From: an uncultured Clostridia bacterium
GTDB lineage: Bacteria; Bacillota; Clostridia; Oscillospirales; Acutalibacteraceae
Direction of reading: 5' to 3'
Length of the DNA: 64,000 bases
NCBI GenBank assembly: GCA_944385105.1
Contig: CALWVR010000007.1
Location: forward strand, 28,085-92,084
The notes beneath the pieces are model-generated. The model did no database searches, was not told the origin of the DNA, and saw only the letters and a list, made by a program, of their open reading frames with translations. Numbering within the stretch: the first letter of the stretch is position 1; every line of letters begins with the position of its first letter. Both the position numbers and the translations under genes were made by a program. Positions 56,191-64,000 of the stretch are shown here, piece after piece.

Positions 56191-57171
56191 TCATTTTTTT
56201 ATTACACAAATAATGTCTGCGAGTCTGCCTTTAAATGTAACAGATCTGACATATTGATCTCTATTTTTATATAGTTTCAGTATACTTTTTATATTTTTAT
56301 TATCTAAGGCATTTAAACGTGACTTGGCAAACTCAACTGAACTATTAAATATTTTATATTGTTCATTGTTTAAAAGATAAGAGTATGCTTTCATAGAGCT
56401 AAGATAATTAAATTTATTCTTTGCCTTTTCAATGCGAACTTCATGTTTAGAGAGCTTAGCTTTATTTGATATACTGGTTATCTCGGAAAGCCCAATTGTA
56501 TTCTTATCATGTATACGGTAATCCATTAGAGGAGTATTTAGAAAATATAGACCATCCAAAAAAGAGGCAATTAAACAAATTTCCCAATCGTGAATACAAG
56601 AATTACTAGTTTTATCTAAGAAAATATCTTTGACTTCCTTATTAAATGCTAAAGTACAGCCTGGTGAAATGTTATAGCTGCATATGGTAGAAAGGTCAAT
56701 TTTTACTGTACTAAAAGGTTCAACTCTAAATTTTATTAAATTATTATTACTATGATTTAATAATGTTTTAGTAGACAAATGATTTCCTCTTTTATCTATG
56801 ATTTTGAAACTTGAACAAAGAGCTTTAATATTACGATTTGATTTAAAACAATTAACCATTGTACCTATTTTTGTTTTATACCATACATCATCTTGATCAC
56901 AAAGAAAAATAATATTTCCAGTTGACATCCTTATAGCATTGTGAAAATTTTTTATAAATCCTACATTTTTGGGGTTTATAAAAAAGTGCCAATTTGTAAG
57001 TTGATTTTTTTCTATAAAATCTTTTATGATATTTACAGTGTTGTCTGTTGATGCATCATCAATAATTATAACTTCATCTGCCGGATATCTTTGGAAAAGA
57101 ATAGAGGAAAGTTGTTCTTTTATATACTTTTCTCCATTGTAAGTTGTTAATGCTACTGAGACCTTGTACAT
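56191..57171 (-). CDS. Family 2 glycosyltransferase
   Basis: A 326-residue GT-A transferase with SVALTTYNGEKYIKEQLSSIL (about 4-24), DDASTDNT, the LCDQDDVWY metal region, and a later CIHDWEICLIASFL. It is likely a rhamnosyltransferase or another sugar transferase for the same polysaccharide, by similarity to the GT at 54892 and by context. Its start overlaps the end of rfbB by 19 bases. Confidence 0.87.
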   Translation of the reverse strand: MYKVSVALTTYNGEKYIKEQLSSILFQRYPADEVIIIDDASTDNTVNIIKDFIEKNQLTNWHFFINPKNVGFIKNFHNAIRMSTGNIIFLCDQDDVWYKTKIGTMVNCFKSNRNIKALCSSFKIIDKRGNHLSTKTLLNHSNNNLIKFRVEPFSTVKIDLSTICSYNISPGCTLAFNKEVKDIFLDKTSNSCIHDWEICLIASFLDGLYFLNTPLMDYRIHDKNTIGLSEITSISNKAKLSKHEVRIEKAKNKFNYLSSMKAYSYLLNNEQYKIFNSSVEFAKSRLNALDNKNIKSILKLYKNRDQYVRSVTFKGRLADIICVIKK

Positions 57172-58229
57172 GTTTTATCACCATACATTTTATTGTAGTA
57201 TTCTTGATATTTCCCGCTTGTTACATTTTCCATCCAATTTTTATTATCTAAATACCATTTAATTGTCTTTATTATGCCAACTTCAAAAGGAGTTTCAGGA
57301 TGCCATGCAAGTTCACTTTGAATTTTTTGGGGATCAATTCCATAGCGTCGATCATGTCCTTTTCTATCGGCTACGTACTTTATTAAATTTTCATTAACAG
57401 TGTCGTCAACATTTTCTTTTATGTAGTTTATTATTGTTCTAACAATATCTATGTTAGTACGTTCATTGTGACCGCCTACGTTATAAACTTCACCAAGTTT
57501 ACCATTCTTTATAACGCTATCAATAGCTTTACAATGATCTTCTACATATAACCAGTCTCTAATATTCATACCGTCTCCGTAAACCGGAATCTGCCTATGT
57601 TTTAAAATATTATTAATAATTAGTGGAATTAGTTTTTCAGGAAATTGATATGGACCGTAATTATTTGAGCATCTGGTAATATTTATAGGTAATTTAAATG
57701 TATCAAAATAAGCTTTTACAATCATGTCAGCTCCAGCTTTACTTGCAGAGTATGGGCTATGGGGACAAAGTGGTGTGTTTTCTGTAAAGTACCCCGTATC
57801 ATCAAGGGACCCATATACCTCATCAGTTGATACCTGCAAAAATTTATGGTTTTCCTTATAAGTGTTTTCTCCAGTTTCCCAGTTTTCTTTTGCAATGTTT
57901 AATAGATTTACAGTACCTTTAACATTTGTTTCGATGAATATTTCGGGATTTTGTATGCTCCTATCAACATGACTCTCAGCAGCAAAGTTAACTAAATAGT
58001 CAATATTGTTTTCTTTAAAAATTTTATCCATACACCTTTTATCGCATATATCAGCATGAATAAACTGATAATTTTTATTTTCCTTAATAGAACTAAGGTT
58101 TTCAAGATTTCCTGCATAGGTTAATTTATCTACGTTTATAATTCTTACATCATTGTATTTATTTAACATATAATGAATAAAATTTGAACCGATAAAACCG
58201 GCTCCTCCCGTAACCAAATAGGTTTTCAT
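57153..58229 (-). CDS. rfbB: dTDP-glucose 4,6-dehydratase
   Basis: RfbB (RmlB) is the second enzyme of dTDP-L-rhamnose synthesis, an NAD-dependent SDR. The 358-residue protein has VTGGAGFIGSNFIHYML (6-22), AAESHVDRSI, STDEVYGS, the catalytic YSASKAGAD, and NNYGPYQFPEKLIPL. It overlaps rfbD by four bases upstream and the GT2 gene downstream by 19. Confidence 0.96.
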   Translation of the reverse strand: MKTYLVTGGAGFIGSNFIHYMLNKYNDVRIINVDKLTYAGNLENLSSIKENKNYQFIHADICDKRCMDKIFKENNIDYLVNFAAESHVDRSIQNPEIFIETNVKGTVNLLNIAKENWETGENTYKENHKFLQVSTDEVYGSLDDTGYFTENTPLCPHSPYSASKAGADMIVKAYFDTFKLPINITRCSNNYGPYQFPEKLIPLIINNILKHRQIPVYGDGMNIRDWLYVEDHCKAIDSVIKNGKLGEVYNVGGHNERTNIDIVRTIINYIKENVDDTVNENLIKYVADRKGHDRRYGIDPQKIQSELAWHPETPFEVGIIKTIKWYLDNKNWMENVTSGKYQEYYNKMYGDKTCTRSQ

Positions 58230-59119
58230 ATAAGGTTTTCCTCCAAAACTTTTTTAATATAACTTTTAAGTGCTTTCTGCCAAGGCCTCATTTCATCTTT
58301 AATACAACATCTTAGAGCAAGATTATCAAGAGAGGAAAAAGATGGCCTTTTAGCAGGTCGAGGATACTCTTCTGTGGAACAAGGTATTACTTTGCAATCT
58401 AATTTAGCAAGTTTCATTATTTGACATGCAAATTCATACCAAGATGTTTCTCCATTACCGGTGCAATGATAAGTTCCATATTCTTCAGTTAATGCTAAGT
58501 TTAAAATGTGATGTGCTAAGTCATTAGCATTTGTAGGATTTCCTATTTGATCATCGACTACTTTTACTTCATTTTTTTCTTTACCAATATTCAACATAGT
58601 CTTAACGAAATTATTACCTAAATACCCGTAAAGCCATGCTGTACGTACTATAAAATGATGTTTTAACTGTTGACGAACATAACATTCACCAAGAAATTTA
58701 GATTTTCCATATATACTATTAGGATTACATGTATCCCATTCACGGTATGGCGTGGAATTACTTCCAGGAAAGACATAATCGGTTGATATATGGACAAGTT
58801 TTGAGTTGCTTCTTTCACAAGCAATGGCTAAGTTACGTGGACCTATTGCATTTACTTTCATTGCTCCTTCAATATTACTTTCACAGGCGTCAACATTAGT
58901 CATAGCAGCGCAATTTATAACAATGTCGGGGCGAGTGTTTTCAAAAAATGAATTTATAGCTTTAGTGTCACAAATATCAAGCTCTCCTATATCTAATCCA
59001 GTTACTTCACAATCTTGGTACAAAGAGCTAATTTTTCCTATTTCACTTTTTCCTTTACTTAGTATAGTTAGAAGTTCATTTCCAAGTTGCCCCTTTGCTC
59101 CAGTAATAACAATTTTCAA
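58226..59119 (-). CDS. rfbD: dTDP-4-dehydrorhamnose reductase
   Basis: RfbD (RmlD) carries out the last step to dTDP-L-rhamnose. The 297-residue SDR has KIVITGAKGQLGNELL (2-17), INCAAMTNVDACE, ISTDYVFPG, the catalytic YGKSKFLGE, and RTAWLYG. I chose the TTG at 59119 because GGAGGCA lies eight bases before it; a longer frame to 59188 has no ribosome site and an untypical hydrophobic lead. Confidence 0.94.
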   Translation of the reverse strand: MKIVITGAKGQLGNELLTILSKGKSEIGKISSLYQDCEVTGLDIGELDICDTKAINSFFENTRPDIVINCAAMTNVDACESNIEGAMKVNAIGPRNLAIACERSNSKLVHISTDYVFPGSNSTPYREWDTCNPNSIYGKSKFLGECYVRQQLKHHFIVRTAWLYGYLGNNFVKTMLNIGKEKNEVKVVDDQIGNPTNANDLAHHILNLALTEEYGTYHCTGNGETSWYEFACQIMKLAKLDCKVIPCSTEEYPRPAKRPSFSSLDNLALRCCIKDEMRPWQKALKSYIKKVLEENLI

Positions 59120-59203
59120 ATTGATGCCTCCATTTTTAAATGATTTTATATAAAACAATGACAGACAAAATTTAATTTTACCTGCCATCTATGTATAAAA
59201 ATT

Positions 59204-60076
59204 TTATAAACTTACTTGTGCTACTTTGTAAAGATACTGACCATATTCAGTTTTACTAAGTTTATCGGCAAGACCTATTAATTCTTCTCTAGTTATAAAA
59301 TTACGCCTAAAGGCAATTTCCTCGATACATGATACATATAATCCTTGCCTTGTTTGAACAGCTTCAACAAAATTTGCAGCAGCCAACATTGATCTATGTG
59401 TACCGGTATCCAACCATGCCATGCCACGCCCAAAGAGTTCAACTTTGAGCTTTTTTAATTTTAAGTATTCATTATTTATTGAAGTAATTTCAAGTTCTCC
59501 TCTTGAAGATGGTTTTACCTTCTTTGCAATTTTGACAACATTATTATCATAAAAATAAAGACCGGGAACAGCGTAACTTGATTTTGGATTAGCAGGCTTT
59601 TCTTCAAGAGATATAACATTCCAATCTTTATCAAACTCTACTACGCCGAAATCTGAAGGGTTACTAACATGATAGCCGAATATAGTGGCTCCCTCTTTTC
59701 TATTAGCTGCCTTCGATAATCTTTCACTAAAGCTATAACCGTAAAAAATATTATCTCCCAAAACTAAACAAACGTTATCATTCCCGATGAAATCTTCACC
59801 CAATATAAAAGCTTCTGCTAACCCCCTTGGTTTATCTTGGACGACATATTCAAAAGTTACGCCAAGTTGAGAGCCATCTTTTAATAATTCTTGATATAAA
59901 GGCAAATCACGTTTGGTTGATATTATTAGTATGTTGCGTATACCTGCTAGCATCAGTGTAGATAAGGGATAATATATCATAGGTTTATCGTATACTGTTA
60001 GTAGCTGTTTCGATAGAGCTATCGTTGATGGATATAATCTAGTTCCGGATCCGCCGGCTAAAATTATACCTTTCAT
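59204..60076 (-). CDS. rfbA: Glucose-1-phosphate thymidylyltransferase
   Basis: RfbA (RmlA) makes dTDP-glucose, the first step of the rhamnose pathway. The 290-residue protein has the nucleotidyltransferase signature [14 protein letters not shown] (3-16), the [20 protein letters not shown] block (about 23-42), and [16 protein letters not shown] precedes the ATG. It follows the operon's first glycosyltransferase by 21 bases. Confidence 0.96.
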   Translation of the reverse strand: MKGIILAGGSGTRLYPSTIALSKQLLTVYDKPMIYYPLSTLMLAGIRNILIISTKRDLPLYQELLKDGSQLGVTFEYVVQDKPRGLAEAFILGEDFIGNDNVCLVLGDNIFYGYSFSERLSKAANRKEGATIFGYHVSNPSDFGVVEFDKDWNVISLEEKPANPKSSYAVPGLYFYDNNVVKIAKKVKPSSRGELEITSINNEYLKLKKLKVELFGRGMAWLDTGTHRSMLAAANFVEAVQTRQGLYVSCIEEIAFRRNFITREELIGLADKLSKTEYGQYLYKVAQVSL

Positions 60077-60097
60077 AATTTCCTCCTTGATTAATTA

Positions 60098-60856
60098 TTA
60101 TTTCCATTTTATAAAATATTTAAACATTGATGATACGTGTATGCAAAAATATTTAAATTGTTTAGAGCTTTTACGTCCCCAGCTATGAGTAACAGATATT
60201 AAAGGGTTAAACATAGTTTTCCCATAATTTTGTGCTCTTCTAACAAGGTCAGCATCCTCAAAGTACATAAAGAATTGTTCGTCAAAACCGCCCAACCTTT
60301 TAAATAGAGAAGTTTTTATCATTATAAAACAGCCGGTACAAAAGTCGACATTTATTGGCTTGTCCACAATAATATTGCTCATTACATATTCAGAACGCCA
60401 TTTTTTAAATATTTTTCCGAATTTTTCAAGTCTACTGCTTATTAAATACTTAAACTTGGGAGTTCTCTTAGGTAAATATTGTTCAGAACCGTCTTCATTT
60501 AGTATTTTTGGTGAAACAAGAGCAACATCTTCGTTTTCTGACAGATAATCAGCCAAATATTTTAAGACATTTTCGCTGAATGTTATATCGGGATTCATAA
60601 TGACATGAAAATCCGATGTAATTTTATCTATAACTCTATTATGACCTGAACCAAATCCTTTATTGTCCAATAAAGGGATGACTTTTACTTGAGGAAAGTT
60701 AGTTTGGACTAATTTGACAGTATTGTCTTGCGAATTACTATCAACAACAAATACTTCCAACTCTAATGAAAAAGTATTTTTATAAATACTATTTAAGACG
60801 TTTAAAATATCGTTTTCATTATTATATGTAACGATACAAACGGATACTTTTTTCAT
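60098..60856 (-). CDS. Family 2 glycosyltransferase, WbbL/rhamnosyltransferase-like
   Basis: A 252-residue GT2 protein with VSVCIVTYNNENDILNVLNSI (about 4-24, in parts), VDSNSQDNT, MNPDITF, and GGFDEQFFMYFEDADLVRRA, the acceptor/metal region of WbbL-type dTDP-rhamnosyltransferases. It is first in the rhamnose operon, so priming rhamnose addition is plausible. The start is uncertain. ATG 60856 gives the family-typical N-terminus, but the AAGGAG lies 16 bases away; the frame stays open to an ATG at 60910 without a ribosome site. Confidence 0.88.
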   Translation of the reverse strand: MKKVSVCIVTYNNENDILNVLNSIYKNTFSLELEVFVVDSNSQDNTVKLVQTNFPQVKVIPLLDNKGFGSGHNRVIDKITSDFHVIMNPDITFSENVLKYLADYLSENEDVALVSPKILNEDGSEQYLPKRTPKFKYLISSRLEKFGKIFKKWRSEYVMSNIIVDKPINVDFCTGCFIMIKTSLFKRLGGFDEQFFMYFEDADLVRRAQNYGKTMFNPLISVTHSWGRKSSKQFKYFCIHVSSMFKYFIKWK

Positions 60857-60928
60857 GAATAAAATCTTAATTCTCCTTAAGTATATATTTAAATTTAAAT
60901 TATGATTCAATAATTTAATATAATAAAA

Positions 60929-60957
60929 ATTTTATTACATTTTATTAATAATGTCAA
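60929..60957 (-). promoter_or_regulatory. Promoter of the rhamnose/glycosyltransferase operon
   Basis: On the minus strand TTGACA (60952-60957), 17 bases, TAAAAT (60929-60934). The leader to 60856 is about 65 bases. Confidence 0.78.
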
Positions 60958-61001
60958 GTTTTTGAATATGTGGTAGTTATTTAGTTAGTAAAAGGTAAAA
61001 C

Positions 61002-61034
61002 AAAAAGACTAACATTTTTATGCTAGTCTTTTTT
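61002..61034. terminator. Terminator after the holin-like gene
   Basis: About 12 base pairs with one mismatch (61002-61013 and 61021-61033), with T runs on both strands. It separates the holin gene from the rhamnose operon. Confidence 0.8.
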
Positions 61035-61050
61035 GCAATGATTTTGTAAA

Positions 61051-61320
61051 TTATTTTTCTTTAGAACAATTTATACATATTTTTCCTTCCTTATAAAGTT
61101 GGTATGCGTAAACTGCAACACCGGTGGTCAATATGCCTTGTAATGTAGAATTAATACTAAAGCCTAGGATTAAATTGCAAGCAATAATGCCAAGCAGACT
61201 TAGTATGTATGGTATAGCCCAATTTTTAACTTTAGGTGTTTGTTTTAAGAAGATTCCTATTATAAATAAAACTACTGATACAATGTATACATTTTCTTGC
61301 AAAAATTCAGTAAAATTCAT
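61051..61320 (-). CDS. Phage-type holin family protein (orphan)
   Basis: An 89-residue protein with three hydrophobic stretches (about 10-25, 38-54, 62-78), the pattern FLKQTPKVKNWAIPYILSLLGI, and GVAVYAYQLYKEG. These match the small phage holin family in which holins make membrane pores. It ends in a CxxC tail (CINCSKEK). ATG 61320 has GGAGG nine bases upstream. No endolysin, phage structural gene or integrase is near, so it is either a domesticated holin or a remnant. Function in this cell is unknown. Confidence 0.75.
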   Translation of the reverse strand: MNFTEFLQENVYIVSVVLFIIGIFLKQTPKVKNWAIPYILSLLGIIACNLILGFSINSTLQGILTTGVAVYAYQLYKEGKICINCSKEK

Positions 61321-61358
61321 TAAATAAACCTCCATTTTGTGTTTTATAAATTATTATG

Positions 61359-61387
61359 TAGACGATTTTACTTTAATGATTTAAAAT
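61359..61387 (+). promoter_or_regulatory. Possible promoter of the folate operon
   Basis: TAGACG (61359-61364), 17 bases, TAAAAT (61382-61387), about 34 bases before folE. Confidence 0.4.
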
Positions 61388-61420
61388 ATAAATTTAAGTT
61401 ATTATTTTGGAGGCGAATAA

Positions 61421-61984
61421 ATGATAGATAAAATGAAGGTAGAAAAGGCAGTAAAAGAGCTTTTAATAGCTTTGGGTGAAGATATAAATCGTGAAGGATT
61501 AATTGAAACCCCAAAGCGAGTTGCTAATATGTATGAGGAAGTCTTGTCGGGCACAACAAGGGATCCCAGAGAATATCTTAAATTTTTTAATGAAGAAAAC
61601 TCAGAAGATACTATATTAATAAAAGATATACCACTTTATTCTATTTGCGAACATCATATGTTGCCTTTTTTTGGAAAAGCTCACATAGCGTACATAAGAA
61701 AAGGAAATAAAGTTTTAGGAATTTCAAAATTTGCTAGAATAGTTGACTGCTTTGCTAGAAGACTTCAAGTTCAAGAAAGGCTAACATCTCAGGTAGCAGA
61801 TTTTATATATAATAATATAGAATCATACGGAGTTGCTGTTGTAGTTGAAGCAGAACATATGTGCGTCACCATGAGAGGAGTAAAAACAGGTGGCTCCAAA
61901 ACAAAGACTATGGCATTTAGGGGAAGTCTTAGGGACGACACTAGTAAAAGGCAAGAAATATTAAAGCTATTGGAGGAAAGATAA
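61421..61984 (+). CDS. folE: GTP cyclohydrolase I
   Basis: FolE opens GTP to dihydroneopterin triphosphate, the first folate step. The 187-residue protein has [16 protein letters not shown], the zinc-site [19 protein letters not shown] (about 69-87), [22 protein letters not shown], and the late cysteine in [17 protein letters not shown] precedes the ATG. It leads folE-folP-folB-folK with tiny gaps or overlaps. Confidence 0.96.
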   Translation: MIDKMKVEKAVKELLIALGEDINREGLIETPKRVANMYEEVLSGTTRDPREYLKFFNEENSEDTILIKDIPLYSICEHHMLPFFGKAHIAYIRKGNKVLGISKFARIVDCFARRLQVQERLTSQVADFIYNNIESYGVAVVVEAEHMCVTMRGVKTGGSKTKTMAFRGSLRDDTSKRQEILKLLEER

Positions 61985-61989
61985 TTCAT

Positions 61990-62781
61990 ATGAGTGCTTT
62001 TAGAGCGGGAAATTATACGTTTAGTTTAGGCAAAAGGACTTATATTATGGGAATACTCAATGTGACAAGAGACTCTTTTTATGATGGCGGCAAGTGGCTT
62101 GACCTTGACAACGCAGTTGCCCATGCTATAGACATGCAAAACAGTGGTGCTGATATAATAGACATAGGAGCACAATCAACTCGCCCAGGATTTACAAAGC
62201 TGGAACCAGAAGAGGAGATAAAAAGGCTAATACCTTTACTTGAATCTTTAAAAGGAAAATTAACGGTTCCAATTTCTGTAGATACTTTTTATCCTGAAGT
62301 TGCAGAAAAAGTCTTAAAATGTGGAGTAGACATAATAAATGATGTTACAGGGTTTAAAAATGATAAAATGATAGATGCAGTTTCAAATTGTGAGTGTGGC
62401 TGTATAGTTATGCATGATGGAAGAACTAATGACATGAAAGAATTTTTTAAAAATATTTTAGGTAGAATGCTTTCAAAAAATATATCCCAAGATAGAATTT
62501 GCTTTGACCCGGGAATAGGCTTTGGAAAGGACCTTGAGGATAATTTAAATGCTATACGTGACCTTAAGAATAATTTATTAAATAATATCGCAATTCTTAT
62601 GGCAGCTTCTAGAAAGAGCGTAATAGATAAGATTTGTAAGGGAATACCTGTTGAAGAAAGATTACCAGGAACTATTGCTATAAATACAATAGCAATATGT
62701 AATGGTGCTGACATTATAAGGGTACATGATGTAAAAGAAGCAGTACAAGCTGCTAAAGTTTCAGATGCTATTTTAAGATGA
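61990..62781 (+). CDS. folP: Dihydropteroate synthase
   Basis: FolP joins p-aminobenzoate to the pterin; it is the sulfonamide target. The 263-residue TIM barrel has IMGILNVTRDSFYDGGKW (about 18-35), DIGAQSTRPG, INDVTGF, and IRVHDVKEAVQA. The usual GILNVTPDSFSDGG reads with R and Y at two positions. GGAGG of the folE end serves as ribosome site. Confidence 0.95.
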   Translation: MSAFRAGNYTFSLGKRTYIMGILNVTRDSFYDGGKWLDLDNAVAHAIDMQNSGADIIDIGAQSTRPGFTKLEPEEEIKRLIPLLESLKGKLTVPISVDTFYPEVAEKVLKCGVDIINDVTGFKNDKMIDAVSNCECGCIVMHDGRTNDMKEFFKNILGRMLSKNISQDRICFDPGIGFGKDLEDNLNAIRDLKNNLLNNIAILMAASRKSVIDKICKGIPVEERLPGTIAINTIAICNGADIIRVHDVKEAVQAAKVSDAILR

Positions 62782-62793
62782 TTGGAGTTACAT

Positions 62794-63168
62794 ATGGATA
62801 AAATTATTATTAAGGGCTTGAAAGTATATGCGTATCATGGAGTAAATAAAGAAGAAAAAGAACAGGGTCAGGAATTTATACTTGATATAGTAGCTTATAA
62901 AGACTTAAATAAGGCATGTCTTGGAGATGACCTAAATGATACTGTAAGTTATGCAAAGATATTGAAAAAAGCTACAAGTGCTATGGTAGAATCAAAATAT
63001 GATTTAATAGAAAGAGCGGCCCAAAGAGTTGCAGAACAAATAATGACTGAATTTAAGACTATAGATTCAATTGATATATGTCTGAAAAAACCGCAAGCTC
63101 CAATAAAAGCAGACTTTGATTATGTCGCTGTTGAAATATCGAGAAGCAGGGATGATATAAATGCATAG
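62794..63168 (+). CDS. folB: Dihydroneopterin aldolase
   Basis: FolB cleaves dihydroneopterin to the hydroxymethyl-pterin. The 124-residue protein has YAYHGVNKEEKEQGQEFILDI (about 10-30, in parts), SYAKI, the YDLIERAAQRVAEQI helix, and KKPQAPIKADFDYVAV. ATG 62794 has TTGGAG ahead; an in-frame TTG at 62782 is part of that site. It overlaps folK by eight bases. Confidence 0.94.
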   Translation: MDKIIIKGLKVYAYHGVNKEEKEQGQEFILDIVAYKDLNKACLGDDLNDTVSYAKILKKATSAMVESKYDLIERAAQRVAEQIMTEFKTIDSIDICLKKPQAPIKADFDYVAVEISRSRDDINA

Positions 63169-63664
63169 GGCGATTTTAGCTTTAGGGACCAATTTATACG
63201 ATAAGGAAGACAACATAAAAAAGGCCATAAGTGCTATAGGGTGCTTACCTAAAACAAGTGTTGTGAAAATTTCAAGTTTGTATGAAACTAAACCTTTCTT
63301 AGTTCCGGATAAACAGGACAATTTTCTTAATTGCTGCATAGAGGTAGAAACATATCTGCAGCCAAAGACTTTATTAGGCTGCTGCCTTGGAATAGAAGCT
63401 AGCATGGGAAGGCGTAGACCCTACAAAAATGCTGCAAGAGTAATAGACATAGACTTATTATTATATGAGGATAAAGCTTACGCAGATAGTGATCTTTTTC
63501 TACCGCATCCTAGAATAAAAGAAAGAGCATTTGTTATGGTTCCACTTTTGGATATATGCAGTAAGGGAAGATTTTTTAACTTTGACTTTAGCAAAGAAAT
63601 TCAAGAAATAGACTGTTCTGATGTTGAGAAATATAATAAAAATTTTTTATTTGAAAAAAAGTAG
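63161..63664 (+). CDS. folK: 2-amino-4-hydroxy-6-hydroxymethyldihydropteridine pyrophosphokinase
   Basis: FolK activates the pterin with pyrophosphate before FolP. The 167-residue protein has ALGTNLYDKEDNIKKAI (6-22), SLYETKPF, NCCIEVET, and the ATP/pterin site GRRRPYKNAARVIDIDLLLYED with PHPRIKERAFVMVPL. It ends the folate unit; I see no clear terminator after it. Confidence 0.95.
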   Translation: MHRAILALGTNLYDKEDNIKKAISAIGCLPKTSVVKISSLYETKPFLVPDKQDNFLNCCIEVETYLQPKTLLGCCLGIEASMGRRRPYKNAARVIDIDLLLYEDKAYADSDLFLPHPRIKERAFVMVPLLDICSKGRFFNFDFSKEIQEIDCSDVEKYNKNFLFEKK

Positions 63665-63822
63665 TAATATTTTTCTTACAATCTAATATAATGTATTAAT
63701 GGATCAAAAATAATTTATCAATTAAATTTTATGATGAGTACATGAATAAGAGTTGGCATTGTGGGATGTTTGTGTAGAAAACAGCAAATAAAAATTTTTC
63801 TAAAAATTTTTTTAAAAAAGTG

Positions 63823-63851
63823 TTGACTTATTTTTAAAGATGGTGTATTAT
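63823..63851 (+). promoter_or_regulatory. Promoter of the tRNA operon
   Basis: TTGACT (63823-63828), 17 bases, TATTAT (63846-63851), about 40 bases before tRNA-Val. The rest of the 226-base gap after folK is AT-rich with nothing recognisable. Confidence 0.7.
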
Positions 63852-63890
63852 AAATAACGTCGCAAAGAGGTAAACAAATGCGATGTGGAT

Positions 63891-63966
63891 GGGAGCATAG
63901 CTCAGCTGGGAGAGCACTTGCCTTACAAGCAAGGGGTCACAGGTTCGAGCCCTGTTGTTCCCACCA
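63891..63966 (+). tRNA. tRNA-Val (anticodon UAC)
   Basis: A full 76-base cloverleaf. The acceptor stem GGGAGCA pairs with TGTTCCC (one G-T), the D arm is AGCTCAGCTGGGAGAGC, the anticodon stem is CTTGC/GCAAG with loop CTTACAA, and the T arm contains GGTTCGAGCCC; CCA is encoded. Anticodon TAC at positions 34-36 reads valine. Confidence 0.97.
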
Positions 63967-63971
63967 AAGAT

Positions 63972-63982
63972 GGCCCGGTAGT
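63972..63982 (+). tRNA. First 11 bases of a probable tRNA-Asp, truncated
   Basis: GGCCCGGTAGT matches the usual clostridial tRNA-Asp 5' end, five bases after tRNA-Val, an order common in Firmicutes tRNA arrays. The match stops where adapter-like sequence begins. Confidence 0.55.
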
Positions 63983-64000
63983 AGATCGGAAGAGCACACG
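63983..64000. other. Illumina TruSeq adapter-like sequence at the contig end
   Basis: AGATCGGAAGAGCACACG is identical to the first 18 bases of the common Illumina read-1 adapter, and replaces the expected continuation of tRNA-Asp. It is a technical artefact rather than genome sequence. Confidence 0.93.

Noticed and set aside
62289-62714. 141-residue minus-strand frame inside folP
   Set aside because: Lies fully within an unmistakable folP, has no ribosome site, and no recognisable protein character.

Overview
The window is AT-rich bacterial DNA, about one third G+C by eye. It carries dense co-directional operons, strong purine Shine-Dalgarno sites, many TTG and GTG starts, and a complete spoIIIAA-AH sporulation operon plus yunB. 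These point to a low-GC, spore-forming (or formerly spore-forming) Clostridia member. The divergent second-type topoisomerase pair and the gene neighbourhoods are reminiscent of Oscillospirales/Ruminococcaceae-type genomes; that narrower placement is inference. The right edge reads into 18 bases identical to the start of the Illumina TruSeq adapter, so this looks like the end of a draft or metagenome-assembled contig.

Layout. 1-3.5 kb: 3' part of comEC, holA, and a class III-like PPK2 polyphosphate kinase. 3.6-7.7 kb: a three-gene membrane/envelope cluster (GtrA-like flippase, FAD oxidoreductase of the amine-oxidase/UDP-galactopyranose-mutase type, large GT-C-like membrane protein). 7.7-11.2 kb, minus strand: a COG2509-type FAD dehydrogenase, an orphan oligopeptide-binding lipoprotein and a 59-residue membrane protein. 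11.3-15.6 kb: trmL, then the glycolytic run pgk-tpiA-gpmI. 15.6-25.6 kb: rnjA behind a structured leader, gdpP-rplI-dnaB-tilS-hpt-ftsH, the conserved Firmicutes replication/translation/stress run. 25.6-30 kb: a divergent type IIA topoisomerase gene pair. 30-33.1 kb, minus: a DacF-like D,D-carboxypeptidase followed by ptsI. 33.2-41.5 kb: metallophosphoesterase, sbcD-sbcC, a CDF cation transporter, yunB and ligA. 41.5-46.4 kb: spoIIIAA-AH. 46.5-54.9 kb: nusB, a TsaD-like paralog, xseA-xseB-ispA-dxs-tlyA-nadK, and a DagK-type lipid kinase. 54.9-61 kb, minus: a full dTDP-L-rhamnose operon (rfbA, D, B, C) interleaved with three family 2 glycosyltransferases. 61-61.3 kb: an orphan phage-type holin. 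61.4-63.7 kb: folE-folP-folB-folK. The window ends with tRNA-Val(UAC) and the first 11 bases of what looks like tRNA-Asp, cut by adapter sequence.

How they work together. Most of the window is housekeeping: replication and repair (holA, dnaB, ligA, sbcCD, xseAB, topoisomerase), translation and RNA decay (trmL, tilS, tlyA, rplI, rnjA, nusB), c-di-AMP turnover (gdpP), folate and isoprenoid supply (fol genes, dxs, ispA), and glycolysis. Isoprenoid synthesis, the rhamnose operon and the GtrA/GT-C cluster all feed envelope polysaccharide. I found no CRISPR array, insertion sequence, prophage block or obvious antiphage island. The least explained items are the GtrA/FAD/GT-C cluster, the TsaD-like gene, the terminator lying between nusB and any visible promoter, the hairpin over the spoIIIAC start codon and the structured rnjA leader.
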